This document shows positions 1 to 8,960 of a stretch of 39,624 nt of DNA, one piece after another. Every line of letters starts with the position of its first letter. Within the stretch, counting starts at the first letter, position 1. The stretch comes from a virus. The notes beneath the pieces are model-generated. The model was not told the origin of the DNA. It made no database searches and worked only from the letters and a program-made list of their open reading frames with translations. Made by a program: the position numbers and the translations under genes. The DNA lies in IMG/VR virus record IMGVR_UViG_3300049617_000033, positions 1 through 39,624 of that record, one strand, 5' to 3'.

Positions 1-127
1 GGCCAAGAAACACGCCTCGCCCAAGATCGCCGACTATAGACCAGCTCTTTGCGCGGTTGAACGATCTGGAATTTGCAATTAGGCCCCGCAACGTTCCGCG
101 ACCCAAATCGCCCGACATCACGCGCCT
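1..127. repeat. Terminal overlap, copy 1 (identical to 39498-39624)
   Basis: These 127 bases are identical to the last 127 bases of the window. Joining the two copies makes one uninterrupted reading frame for the tail fibre (39041 to 1343), so the contig is circular. A 127-base overlap is what an assembler using a 127-base k-mer leaves on a circular contig. A real direct terminal repeat is the alternative, but it would lie inside a gene. Confidence 0.9.
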
Positions 128-1343
128 GGCTATTCCCCCGCTCGATCAGCCGCCCGTGAAAGTGTCCACCGGATCTGGGCTGATCTCCAACCACCTTAAG
201 AGCTTGACGTTTGGGACTGGCACGACGGCTACATCGGACGTGGCGGGCAACGTCACTTTGTCTGTTTCAAGCGGATCGGCGCTTTCGGTCATCGCCAACG
301 GATCGACCCTTACGACCGCCGCAACGGCGCTCACCTTCACAGGCGCGGGCGTGATCGGCTCGATTAGCGGGACCGATGCGACCTTGACGATACCCGGCTC
401 CTCTGGCGCGCTCGCGGCGGTTTCGTGCTCGCTATCGGGCACGACGATCACCGTTGATCGGGCAACCAATGTCGCCAGCGTCACGCGCACGGCGGCAGGG
501 CGGTATCGGTTGACCTTTACGACCGCCCTGTCGATCTCAACCTATGGCGTGGCCGCTACAGGCCAGTACCCCACGGAGTCAGGCGTCTTGCCCATCGCCG
601 GCATTGACGCGACATCGGGCTACGGAGCCACCACGACGACGCTGGACGTCGCCTTTGAAACTGCGGCGGGCGTCTTTGCTGATTTGGCTTATTTTACGGT
701 CCTAATATTCGATCCGGCCAATTTCACGGGCGGAAGCGGAGGGGTAACGGGTCAAATTCCCGGCCTTTTCGGCCCACCAAGCGTTAGCACATTTCCCAAT
801 TTGGTAGGTCCATCCAGTCCAGCGCTTTCGGTCGGGTCGGTGACGGGCGGCCTGACGCTTACGGTGACGCCCGCAAACGGCACATTAAGCGCAAACTACG
901 CGTGGACCGCACCGCCGACCGCCCCCTGGACTGTTATCGCCAGGATATTGGGCGAGCCTATATTAAATTCAAATTCAAGCTATGGTTTGGTTCTTGGTGA
1001 TGGAAGCGGCAAATTTATAACATTTGATTTTGGCGGAGGTTCTACATTATACGAAATACAAGTTGTTACCTGGAATAACACCACATCGGTAAATTCCGTT
1101 GCTGCTCAATATTACTTTTTTAATTCATATCAATATTTTAAGATAACAAACAACGGCACGACTCTAACTTTTTACATATCTTTAGATGGAGACAATTGGA
1201 TAAACATATATTCGGCATCGGTAACCTTTTATCTTTCCGCGGTTAACGAAATTGGAATAGGAAACACAACCGAAAACAATAACGCCCCATCCGGCTTTCA
1301 ACAATACGTAAACTGTGTATATTGGAACTTAACGACGCCTTAA
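1..1343 (+). CDS. Tail fibre, C-terminal part (continues from 39041)
   Basis: This is the 3' part of a fibre gene cut by the window edge. The frame is open from base 3, and joined to 39041-39497 it gives a protein of about 599 residues. The first residues finish a three-copy Pro/Arg repeat (RPRNTPRPRSPTIDQL and variants). Ser/Thr/Gly-rich beta-type sequence follows. From about 955 the last 130 codons look like a concanavalin A/LamG-type or DUF1349-like lectin fold (FYISLDGDNW near the end). That last part is clearly richer in A+T than the rest, as in exchangeable receptor-binding tips. The role is probably host adsorption; the lectin call is inference from pattern. It directly follows the gp10-like gene across the junction, and the next gene starts 9 bases after its stop. 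Confidence 0.75.
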   Translation, partial: PRNTPRPRSPTIDQLFARLNDLEFAIRPRNVPRPKSPDITRLAIPPLDQPPVKVSTGSGLISNHLKSLTFGTGTTATSDVAGNVTLSVSSGSALSVIANGSTLTTAATALTFTGAGVIGSISGTDATLTIPGSSGALAAVSCSLSGTTITVDRATNVASVTRTAAGRYRLTFTTALSISTYGVAATGQYPTESGVLPIAGIDATSGYGATTTTLDVAFETAAGVFADLAYFTVLIFDPANFTGGSGGVTGQIPGLFGPPSVSTFPNLVGPSSPALSVGSVTGGLTLTVTPANGTLSANYAWTAPPTAPWTVIARILGEPILNSNSSYGLVLGDGSGKFITFDFGGGSTLYEIQVVTWNNTTSVNSVAAQYYFFNSYQYFKITNNGTTLTFYISLDGDNWINIYSASVTFYLSAVNEIGIGNTTENNNAPSGFQQYVNCVYWNLTTP

Positions 1344-1352
1344 GGATTCGCC

Positions 1353-1682
1353 ATGGGCCAAAATCTTCTTTCATACGACGGCCAGCTCGCCACGACAGCG
1401 GGAACCGTCATCACCACGGGCTCGGCCGACCAAGCGCTTATTCTCAAGGCCAGCGCCTACAACGCCGACACCGTTTCGCACACGGTAACGCTCTATCGTG
1501 TGCCGAGCGGCGGAACGGCAGGCGCGACCAATATACTGCTGGGCGCTTACCCGCTGGGCGCGGGCGAAACGGTCGTGTTGCCGATCTCCGGGCAGGCAAT
1601 TATTGGCGGAGCATCCCTTCAGGCCTTGGCGTCCGCCGCGTCCGAAGTGAACCTTAGCCTTTCCTGGACGCAATCGCCTTGA
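1353..1682 (+). CDS. Small virion-associated protein, unknown function
   Basis: A 109-residue protein with no recognised domain. It is rich in Gly, Ala, Ser and Thr with alternating beta-prone segments (TVTLYRVPSGG in the middle) and has no signal peptide or membrane segment. AAGGA lies 6 bases before the ATG. It sits between two fibre genes, and its stop codon overlaps the TTG proposed for the next gene. Its position suggests a fibre-associated or head-fibre-like protein. A similar small Gly/Thr-rich gene lies at 37239. The function is inference from context. Confidence 0.6.
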   Translation: MGQNLLSYDGQLATTAGTVITTGSADQALILKASAYNADTVSHTVTLYRVPSGGTAGATNILLGAYPLGAGETVVLPISGQAIIGGASLQALASAASEVNLSLSWTQSP

Positions 1683-2326
1683 CCGTAAACTCGTTCGCCC
1701 AGAATTACGTTTGGGCGTCGCCGTCCGCCGCCGCTGGCGCGCCGTCTATGCGGGCGCTTGTGGCCGCTGACATTCCCACAATTTCTTACACGCAAGTATC
1801 TGGCCTAGGCTCCATGGCCAATCAATCTGCATCAGCGGTTACAATAACTGGCGGTACAGTTGATGTCCAAGAAGTTTCTGCAAATGGTTCAAGCCAAAAT
1901 GTTGAGTGTCACTACTCAACCGAGGCGTTGTTAGGTGGAGCTTATTTTTATCAAGGACCCGGTGGCAATCTTAATTTTGCTAAAAACCAAAAATTATCAT
2001 CTGGTACTGGGGTGGCAACACAAACGAGCGGTGGCATTTTAAATTTATCATCTAATCAATTAGCCCTATCCACATTTTCAGGAGCAACCATAGGGACACC
2101 GCCAACAAATGCGCAATATTGCGTTATTGCTCAGTACGCTGGAATAGCGTGCGGACCATATTTAGTAAGTCAATTACCTGCAGCATCATCTTATGCAGGT
2201 TATTCATCAGCCGTTAGTGATAGCACATTGAATTATACATCAGCAAATATCGGAAATACAGTTGTGGGTGGAGGATCAAATTATTGCAAAGTATTTTCTA
2301 ATGGAACAAATTGGGTTATAGGATAA
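1679..2326 (+). CDS. Tail fibre protein, short
   Basis: A 215-residue fibre-type protein. Its N-terminus has the motif seen at the start of many fibre modules (VWASPSAAAGAPSMRALVAA, then DIP). Its C-terminus ends in a typical fibre finish (KVFSNGTNWVIG). The start is uncertain: the TTG at 1679 overlaps the preceding stop (TTGA) and has no clear ribosome site, while the first in-frame ATG at 1748 falls inside the motif. TTG with coupling, or a frameshift joining it to the gene before, are both possible. From about 1830 the composition turns A+T-rich, like the tip of the larger fibre. It probably acts in host recognition. Confidence 0.65.
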   Translation: MTVNSFAQNYVWASPSAAAGAPSMRALVAADIPTISYTQVSGLGSMANQSASAVTITGGTVDVQEVSANGSSQNVECHYSTEALLGGAYFYQGPGGNLNFAKNQKLSSGTGVATQTSGGILNLSSNQLALSTFSGATIGTPPTNAQYCVIAQYAGIACGPYLVSQLPAASSYAGYSSAVSDSTLNYTSANIGNTVVGGGSNYCKVFSNGTNWVIG

Positions 2327-2330
2327 CACC

Positions 2331-3101
2331 ATGCCCCGTACCATGGACGCCGAAGCGATAAACGCCATCGCCAACGATCCTCACGTTTCGCCATGGCTTA
2401 AAATGCCGCCAGAGTTGGATCGGGCGGACCTTTCACCCTTGGTCCTTAACCCCGAAAACGTGACGCTGATCAGCGATTGTGGTCGCGGCGCATATATCCT
2501 ACACAAAATATCGCCCTGCCTGTATGTGGCGCACAGCCTGGCGCTCAAATGGGCGAGGGGTGCAATGATGCAAAAGCTCATGCAAGAGGGCTTTGCGTAC
2601 ATGTACACAAAAACCGACGCGATTGAGATTCAAACGATTTGCCCGGATGAAAATTTGCCGGCGCTAAGATGGGCGTACATCGCCGGGTTTCGGAAAATGT
2701 TTCACAGTCACGGCGCGTCCTATATGACCCAAAACTACATGGATTGGGTTGTGCGAGACGGCGAAAACCGAAGGGAAGGCGAGGCGTTTCACGAGTCGCT
2801 GGGGGATCACGTAGATCATGCGCCCGATCCGGTTCATGACAGTTGGGTGGGGGCTACAGTTAGATGCGCCCAGGCTGCCAATCTACACAAGGGGGTTGAG
2901 CTTTATAATCGTTGGGCGGCTCTTGTCGGATACGAGCGGGTTCGCATCATTAGCCATGCGCCGCCTCTTGTGGACATTGGGGGCGACATAGTAAGCTTGT
3001 CGGAACGGGGCGTTGAACTTTTGCACGTTCAAACGCGCAAATCGCCACCGAACTCACCGCCCGAGGGGCTGTCCAATGATGAAACTGAATTGGGTAGCTA
3101 A
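2331..3101 (+). CDS. GNAT-like N-acyltransferase family protein, putative
   Basis: A 256-residue soluble protein. Residues about 95-145 read like the acetyl-CoA-binding half of a GNAT fold: IQTICPDENLPALRWAYIAG, followed by F-R-K. Acyltransferase-like proteins of this size sit beside tail genes in several podophages. The last 90 residues have no recognised motif. AGGA lies 7 bases before the ATG. The gene stands between the fibre genes and the ejection proteins. The substrate is unknown and catalysis is not shown; it may be a structural relative. Confidence 0.45.
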   Translation: MPRTMDAEAINAIANDPHVSPWLKMPPELDRADLSPLVLNPENVTLISDCGRGAYILHKISPCLYVAHSLALKWARGAMMQKLMQEGFAYMYTKTDAIEIQTICPDENLPALRWAYIAGFRKMFHSHGASYMTQNYMDWVVRDGENRREGEAFHESLGDHVDHAPDPVHDSWVGATVRCAQAANLHKGVELYNRWAALVGYERVRIISHAPPLVDIGGDIVSLSERGVELLHVQTRKSPPNSPPEGLSNDETELGS

Positions 3102-3103
3102 TC

Positions 3104-3820
3104 ATGCCGGCCGGCCTCGGAATCGCTGCAATAGGTGGGTCGGTCGCAGGAGCCGCGAACGCCAGCGCCAACACGGCCGCAGGCGCGCAGATTGCCCAGC
3201 AGGCCGCCGGCGCAAGCAACCAAGTCGCCTCAACGAACTATGGCCAGGCGACCACAAACTTAAACCCTTACGTCGCTGCAGGCGGTAACGCTGCGGCCGA
3301 ATTGTCTGGACTTACGACCGCAGGCGCAGGATCACAGGCCGCCACGTCGGCGCTGAACAACTATCTGAACAGCGAACAGTACGGCTTTCAGTACAACCAG
3401 GGCCAGCAAGCCGTGCAGACCTCGAACGCCACGGCGCTGAACAGCGGCGCGACAGACAAAGCGCTGATTAATTATGGTCAGGGCGAAGCCGGATCGGCGC
3501 TTGCCGGCTATGAAGGCGTGTTGGAAAACCAGACCGGCACGGGCGAAAGCGCCGCCTCGAATTTGGGAAGCCTGGGCCAATCCGAAGCTCAATTGATCAG
3601 CTCGAACAACCTGACGTCCGCGGGCGACCAGATTAGCGCCCTAAACAATGAATCGAACATCGACGCCAATCTGATCAAGGGCATAACCACGGCCGGAAAT
3701 TCGGCCGTGACCGGGTCCAGTTTTGGCAGCAGCGCTTTATCGAGCGCGGCGCAAGGCGTGGGCTCTCTTGTTGGTTCGGCCGCAGGCGCGCTCGGCACAA
3801 GCTTCTTGCCGGAGTTTTAG
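3104..3820 (+). CDS. DNA ejection (pilot) protein, P22 gp7-like
   Basis: A 238-residue Ala/Gly/Ser/Asn-rich protein. Residues about 85-135 match the signature of phage DNA-transfer proteins: a YGFQYNQGQQAVQ helix, then NSGATDKALINYGQG. Both ends are Ala/Gly-rich and could insert in a membrane (GSLVGSAAGALGTSF near the C-terminus). In the P22 system such proteins travel in the virion and help DNA cross the envelope. It is the first of three adjacent genes with the size order expected of an ejection-protein set. The ATG is 2 bases after the preceding stop. Confidence 0.65.
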   Translation: MPAGLGIAAIGGSVAGAANASANTAAGAQIAQQAAGASNQVASTNYGQATTNLNPYVAAGGNAAAELSGLTTAGAGSQAATSALNNYLNSEQYGFQYNQGQQAVQTSNATALNSGATDKALINYGQGEAGSALAGYEGVLENQTGTGESAASNLGSLGQSEAQLISSNNLTSAGDQISALNNESNIDANLIKGITTAGNSAVTGSSFGSSALSSAAQGVGSLVGSAAGALGTSFLPEF

Positions 3821-3823
3821 GTT

Positions 3824-5749
3824 ATGACCAGCGTCGATTGGGGCGCGCTGCACGATGCGGCCTCCACCATAGGAGACATTCCGCAAGCTGGTCAGCAAGG
3901 CGCTTTGGCGGGTTACCAGTTAGGCCAAATGGGGGCGGTTCGTGGGGCGCTTCAGGGCGTCAATTACGCCGACCCGAACTCTGTAAAACAGGCCATCGGC
4001 TCGCTTGTGCAGGCCGGCGCATTTGATCAAGCCAACACTCTTTCGGGACTTAAGGCGTCGGTCGAAAAAAACACCTATGCAGGCCAGCGCTGGGCCGATC
4101 TTACCCGGCAAACGCAAGGCGGTGGAGCGCCTAGCGCCGCGCCCGCTACCGCGCCCGCTATTGCGCCAGCCACCGCTCAGACGGCTTCTGGCGAAAACTT
4201 CGCGGCAAACGCACAGGCGGTTTTAGACGCTGCCAAAGGGTCTATAGCCCGCATAGGCGAAGCTCCGCCCGAGCAAAAAGCGTCCGTAGCGGCTGCGGAA
4301 CGTCAATCGATGCTCAACATGGGCCTCCCTCAAGACAGGGTCGATGCTCTGTATCAGCACATGGCTGGCGATGGGTTTTCGTCAGGTTCCGTTAGCGAGG
4401 CGTCGGACTACATCGACGCCATGAAGGCTCATCCGGCCGTTTCTGGTTCGGGCGATGCGTCTACGCCCTACCCTTTGCACCCGGCGGAGGTTGACGCTTC
4501 TGGCGGCTCTGTTGCGCCCGTGACGGTCACGGCGAGCCGCCCAGCGACGCCCAAAAATTGGGCTTACGATTTGGCCATGGACCCTAACCGGGTTTTGGGA
4601 AACGAAATGGATCGAGTAGCCGGAGTGCCGGCCTATTCCGACCAAATGATCGACACGCTTGCCGGCCCTGAAGTGCGCGAACAAGCGGAAGTCGCGAACG
4701 CGCGCGCCAAGGCCTTCAACGCCAAAACCGGTTCTAACGAAGCCGAACTGGCCACGCCCACTGGGACTGAGACCTATTACACCAAAGCGCCGGGCGGAAA
4801 GCTAGAGCGCCAAGACATGACGCCTCAGGAGGCGCTAGATTTTCAAGCCGACCCGAACAACTACATCACCAAACAGCTTCCGGCCGATGTGCAGGCCTAT
4901 CAGGAGCGCATGGGCGGCTTGACGGCTGAAGCGAAACTCGGGGGCGCGGTGGAGGCCGCCCGCAAAGCCGGGGAGAACACCGGGACGCTTGAAGACATCC
5001 CCGTAACCAACCCCGATGGATCGCAATCGACCACAAAGATGACCGTGGCCGATTACATTCATGGCGCACGCACGGGCACGCTCCCGGCAGGCGTGGGCGT
5101 GACGCAAAGCAATACCCAAAAAGCTTTTACGGACGCCGATTCCGCCAACCTAGCGAAGGTGCAAGCGCTCGCCGCCGACGAAAGCCGCACGGGCAAAATC
5201 CAGTCCGAAATCGACAACGCCAACCGGGCGCTCGCGACGCTAAAGGGCATCAACACCAATGCCGGGACCGGAGCCTACAAAGCCTTGGTCGATGGACTAA
5301 ACGCCGCTGGCATTCCGTTTGCGGCAAAAGACGCCAACAATCTGACGCTCTATCAGTCCTCCCTCAACCAAATGGTCGCCGACAATGGGCGGGCCTTTCC
5401 CGGTCGCTTTACCGACAAGGACCTAGGCTTAACCAAGGGCGTTATGGCGCAGCTCACATCTCCGCGTGACGCGGCGGCGGTTCTAATCGCCACCAAAGCC
5501 GCAACGACGAACCGCGAGAAGTCCTATTTAGACGGCATCCGCAGCTATAACGGCTACAGCCAGCGAGATTACGACAATGGTTTTGCGCAATCGACGCCCG
5601 GCTCTCTCTTTGCCGACCCCGCCTTTCAAAACGTTACCGTCAACGGCAGGCCATTTGTGCAAATCGGCACTCAGCCGCACACAGACGGTCACGTCTATGG
5701 CGTGATTATGCCTGGTACAAAACAAGCCCAAACGTTCCTGGTGAAATAA
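3824..5749 (+). CDS. Internal virion / DNA ejection protein
   Basis: A 641-residue, mostly helical, Ala- and Gln-rich protein without a recognised enzymatic domain. The N-terminal 110 residues are Gly/Gln-rich helices (GALAGYQLGQMGAVRGALQG), followed by an Ala/Pro linker near residue 105-120 (APATAPAIAPATAQ) and a long coiled region. Its place between the gp7-like protein and the hydrolase-bearing protein, and its size, fit a P22 gp20 or T7 gp15-like ejection protein. Its stop overlaps the next start (TAATG), so the two are probably made in step. The ejection role is inference from order and composition. Confidence 0.6.
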   Translation: MTSVDWGALHDAASTIGDIPQAGQQGALAGYQLGQMGAVRGALQGVNYADPNSVKQAIGSLVQAGAFDQANTLSGLKASVEKNTYAGQRWADLTRQTQGGGAPSAAPATAPAIAPATAQTASGENFAANAQAVLDAAKGSIARIGEAPPEQKASVAAAERQSMLNMGLPQDRVDALYQHMAGDGFSSGSVSEASDYIDAMKAHPAVSGSGDASTPYPLHPAEVDASGGSVAPVTVTASRPATPKNWAYDLAMDPNRVLGNEMDRVAGVPAYSDQMIDTLAGPEVREQAEVANARAKAFNAKTGSNEAELATPTGTETYYTKAPGGKLERQDMTPQEALDFQADPNNYITKQLPADVQAYQERMGGLTAEAKLGGAVEAARKAGENTGTLEDIPVTNPDGSQSTTKMTVADYIHGARTGTLPAGVGVTQSNTQKAFTDADSANLAKVQALAADESRTGKIQSEIDNANRALATLKGINTNAGTGAYKALVDGLNAAGIPFAAKDANNLTLYQSSLNQMVADNGRAFPGRFTDKDLGLTKGVMAQLTSPRDAAAVLIATKAATTNREKSYLDGIRSYNGYSQRDYDNGFAQSTPGSLFADPAFQNVTVNGRPFVQIGTQPHTDGHVYGVIMPGTKQAQTFLVK

Positions 5750-8643
5750 TGGACTTGTCGCCGGGGGACATCGACGCCATCGTCAAGACCACCGCAGCGG
5801 AAGCCGGCGGAGAACCCACCGTGGGACAGCGGGCCGTCGCCGCTGTCATCCTCAACCGTGCCAACAATTTAGGCGTTCCGCCGTCTAAAATCGTATCAGC
5901 GCCCAATCAATTTGAAGGCTACGCCAAGGGCCAGGGCCTTTCGTCCAGTGATCCCGCGTACCAAAAAACCTTGGCGGCGATCCATCCAATTTTGAGCGGC
6001 GATTCCCCCGATCCAACCGGCGGCGCGACGCACTTTCTCAACCCTCAACTTCAAACGCAACTCGGTCGGGCTATTCCGGCTTGGGCGAGCGGCGGCAACG
6101 GCACGCGCATTGGCAACCATGTGTTTTTTGGCGGTCCCGTCGCCGCCGGTGTCGCCCAGTCCACAAAGGCCGCGCCTCCGGAGCTTCCCGACGTGTCCGA
6201 CGACCCAAGTTTGTCGGGCGATTTTGTGTCTGGATTATACGGCGGAAGCGCAAACGGCTCAACGATGCCATCGCCCGCGACCCTTGAGCGTGCGGGGTAT
6301 TTCAAGCCCCAAAGCGCAGCCTCAACACCCCCTCCTCCGTCTCGGATGCCTACGCCTGACGAACTGGTTAAAAGCGGCGCGCTCCCGCCGGCCGCCGCAG
6401 CACAACCGCCCAATGGAAAGCCAGAATCGCGGCTTCAGCAGGCCGCAGACCAAAATGCCACGGGTGAAGGCGTTTTTAAGCGCGGATTGCTGAACGCCGC
6501 CAACGGCCCCCTATTTGGCGCAGAGCCGTTCGTGCGGGGCATGATGGCCGGCAGCGCCACGGCTATCGACAATATCGTGCATGGCAAGCTTTTGCTTAGC
6601 CCCTCAGACATTGGCGGTCCAAATGATCCCGGAGCTGTCGCCCGAGCCACGACGCAAGCGGAACAGAAAGCGAATGACGCTTTTTATCAGCGGCACCCCG
6701 TAGCAGCTTACACAACCGGCATTGGAGGCGCGTTGGCCGGCGGTGCAGTGGGGGGCGGCTTGGCCGGCGCCGCAGCTCACGGCATTGAGTCCGCCGCCGC
6801 CAGGGCCGTCCCTAGCGCTCTTGGCGGCGGCCTTGGGCGGCTAGCTGTGGGCGCGGGAGCGACAGGCGCAATATATGGAGGCCAATCCGGTCTGGAAACC
6901 GCAGAAGGGGGCGGATCGCTTGGTCAGATCGCAGCCGCTACGGGCGAAGGCGCGATCACGGGCGCGGCGCTTCATGGAATCGCGGCCGGCGCTCGGCCCA
7001 TTGCCGCAAGAGTCCCAACGACCGTAGGAAAGGTTATTGTTGGCGGCGGCCTTGGGGCGGCGGCCGGCGGCGCATTGGGCGCAGTTACCGGGCAATCCCC
7101 CATAGGTATGGCCCTGGGCGCTCTTGGAGGTTCGCACCTTGTCGGGCGCATCGGCGAAAGCCCAAAAAGCGTGGTGTCGCCCAAGCTGGAAGAAAGCGTT
7201 TTGGCCAAGATTCCGGACGCCGATCTGTCTAAGCTTGACGCAGCGCCAGAAGGATCGCTAGCCGCCGAAGCCTTGGGGGATAAGGGCGAAAAGATTCTCG
7301 CTCAGCGCGCCAGCGAAGACCCCAACCTTGCGGACAAGGTGCAATCCGCCATTGACGCTCGAAACGAGCAAGCCCCTGACCGAGCGGCGGCGGCGATCAC
7401 TAAAGCCACCGGAATCGACCCGTCTACAGCATCGGCCGACATCCAAGACCAAATTGAGGCAAACAAGCGCGGGCCTCTCAAGGCCGCCTACGACGCCGCG
7501 TTGCCGGGCAATCCTGTGTGGTCCGACGACCTGGCGGAACAGTTTCAGCGGCCCGAGGTGCGCAAGGCGTACAACGCCGCCAAGATCGAAATGCAGAACC
7601 TGGGCGAAAAGCCGGAGCTGCCCAACCCCAATTACCAGCCGCCCGCGCCGGTCGCAAGGTCCAATACGGGCGCGGCGATCATCGACCCGCAGGTACACCA
7701 AGCTTGGATGGCCGAGGGGTCAAACGATCCCGCGCGCCTTATGCAAATGCAGGCCGACCACCAGCTCAACAATGCGCCCGCATCCAGCCGCCAGCCGCAG
7801 ATGATTCCAACCGATCGCACCCTTGACCTGACCAAGCGAAACCTGGACACAAACTACAACGTCACCAACCCCAGCGAGCGGCGAAGCGCGGCGATCATGG
7901 GGACCAGCTTTCGCAACGCCATCGACCCCTTGATTCCAGGCTACGCTGAAGCCCGTGCGCAGTGGGGCGACACGGCGTCCTATGGCGACGCTTACCAGTA
8001 CGGGCGCGACCTGTTCAAGTCGGGGGCGAAGCAGCAATCGGCGACGTCTGTGGCCGAACGTTTGAACAACGAGACCCCGGCCAACATTCAGGCGATCAAA
8101 CACGGGATTGCAGCCGTCTTGCACGAGGGCCTGACCAACGCTCAAGACCTAACGCCCAAGCTTGCGACGCCCCGAATGCAGTCCATCCTTAAGGCAACCT
8201 TTGGCGAAGAACCGGCGAGCGAAATCACGCACGCCATTAAGCAACAGGCTTACCTCAAAAAGTCCGGCGCTAAACTGGTCGCCAAGGCCACGCCCAAGGA
8301 TACATCCGAAGACCACAGCGTTTTAGAGGGCGCGGTGATTGGCGCAGCGGAAGCCGGGCTGCACCCTCTGCGCATGATTGAGCACATTACGGGCGGCGAG
8401 GGCGTGGCGCAGGCGGTCAAGTCGATAAGACCAAAGCTCGAGAAGGGATTTACCACCAAAGCCGAACGCGCCGTCATGGCCGATTTGGCGACGTCTGACG
8501 CCAAGGCGGCGGCGGCAAAAATAAGGGCGGCCAAGGCCAAAGCCCCGCCGCCCTCAAACTTACACGACCTGTCTCGATTGGGCGTGCTTAGCTTATCCGC
8601 GCCCGTGAGCAACCAGATATCCGGATCGCTCGCCGATTATTGA
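5749..8643 (+). CDS. Internal virion protein with SleB-type cell-wall hydrolase domain
   Basis: A 964-residue protein, the largest in the genome. Residues 1-130 match the Hydrolase_2/SleB family: AEAGGE with the likely catalytic Glu18, then AVAAVILNRA and a HVFF segment near 124. A Pro-rich linker follows. Residues about 320-460 hold long glycine-zipper stretches (GGALAGGAVGGGLAGAAAHG) able to enter a membrane. The rest is helical, and the C-terminus is Lys/Ala-rich. By analogy with T7 gp16 and other virion lysins, it would cut peptidoglycan and line a channel during DNA entry. It is the last gene of the + strand ejection cluster. Confidence 0.75.
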   Translation: MDLSPGDIDAIVKTTAAEAGGEPTVGQRAVAAVILNRANNLGVPPSKIVSAPNQFEGYAKGQGLSSSDPAYQKTLAAIHPILSGDSPDPTGGATHFLNPQLQTQLGRAIPAWASGGNGTRIGNHVFFGGPVAAGVAQSTKAAPPELPDVSDDPSLSGDFVSGLYGGSANGSTMPSPATLERAGYFKPQSAASTPPPPSRMPTPDELVKSGALPPAAAAQPPNGKPESRLQQAADQNATGEGVFKRGLLNAANGPLFGAEPFVRGMMAGSATAIDNIVHGKLLLSPSDIGGPNDPGAVARATTQAEQKANDAFYQRHPVAAYTTGIGGALAGGAVGGGLAGAAAHGIESAAARAVPSALGGGLGRLAVGAGATGAIYGGQSGLETAEGGGSLGQIAAATGEGAITGAALHGIAAGARPIAARVPTTVGKVIVGGGLGAAAGGALGAVTGQSPIGMALGALGGSHLVGRIGESPKSVVSPKLEESVLAKIPDADLSKLDAAPEGSLAAEALGDKGEKILAQRASEDPNLADKVQSAIDARNEQAPDRAAAAITKATGIDPSTASADIQDQIEANKRGPLKAAYDAALPGNPVWSDDLAEQFQRPEVRKAYNAAKIEMQNLGEKPELPNPNYQPPAPVARSNTGAAIIDPQVHQAWMAEGSNDPARLMQMQADHQLNNAPASSRQPQMIPTDRTLDLTKRNLDTNYNVTNPSERRSAAIMGTSFRNAIDPLIPGYAEARAQWGDTASYGDAYQYGRDLFKSGAKQQSATSVAERLNNETPANIQAIKHGIAAVLHEGLTNAQDLTPKLATPRMQSILKATFGEEPASEITHAIKQQAYLKKSGAKLVAKATPKDTSEDHSVLEGAVIGAAEAGLHPLRMIEHITGGEGVAQAVKSIRPKLEKGFTTKAERAVMADLATSDAKAAAAKIRAAKAKAPPPSNLHDLSRLGVLSLSAPVSNQISGSLADY

Positions 8644-8648
8644 TCGGC

Positions 8649-8849
8649 TTACGTGTTTCCAGAAAATACCTGCGTCATCATATATGCTGTGGCAATTCCT
8701 GCAAATATAACAACGCAGTAAATGGGAAACGCTTTTACAAAAAGCTCGGTTTTAGAAAAGTATAAATACGTATTTTTTTCATGTTTAATTTGAACATGAA
8801 TCGCGGCCGCTCCAGCCGCCACCACAGCTATGGCGATAAAAAATATCAT
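8649..8849 (-). CDS. Small membrane protein, two TM segments
   Basis: A 66-residue protein with two hydrophobic segments (about residues 2-17, IFFIAIAVVAAGAAA, and 40-58) separated by a charged loop (KHEKNTYLYFSK). Its ATG directly abuts the stop of the 36-residue gene upstream. It is A+T-richer than the flanking genes and the last of a three-gene minus-strand operon lying opposite to the virion genes. The function is unknown; size and position fit a lysogeny-like or superinfection-exclusion extra gene, but nothing proves it. Confidence 0.6.
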   Translation of the reverse strand: MIFFIAIAVVAAGAAAIHVQIKHEKNTYLYFSKTELFVKAFPIYCVVIFAGIATAYMMTQVFSGNT

Positions 8850-8960
8850 TTATTCATCTCCAAAAAGATCAGAAGTTATGGCCCTGATAAAAACGAAGGC
8901 TTGTAGTCCAAGCCAAAACCAAAAAATGTAGCAAATCGCCACGAGTGTTGTGTGTATCAT
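8850..8960 (-). CDS. Very small single-TM protein
   Basis: A 36-residue protein starting MIHTTLVAICY, with one hydrophobic helix (about residues 5-25) and an acidic end (DLFGDE). The start is set by an ATGA overlap with the stop of the upstream gene. A longer version beginning upstream would run antiparallel to its own operon logic and adds Arg-rich shadow sequence. It is sandwiched without gaps between two genes, which argues that it is translated. Function unknown. Confidence 0.5.
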   Translation of the reverse strand: MIHTTLVAICYIFWFWLGLQAFVFIRAITSDLFGDE

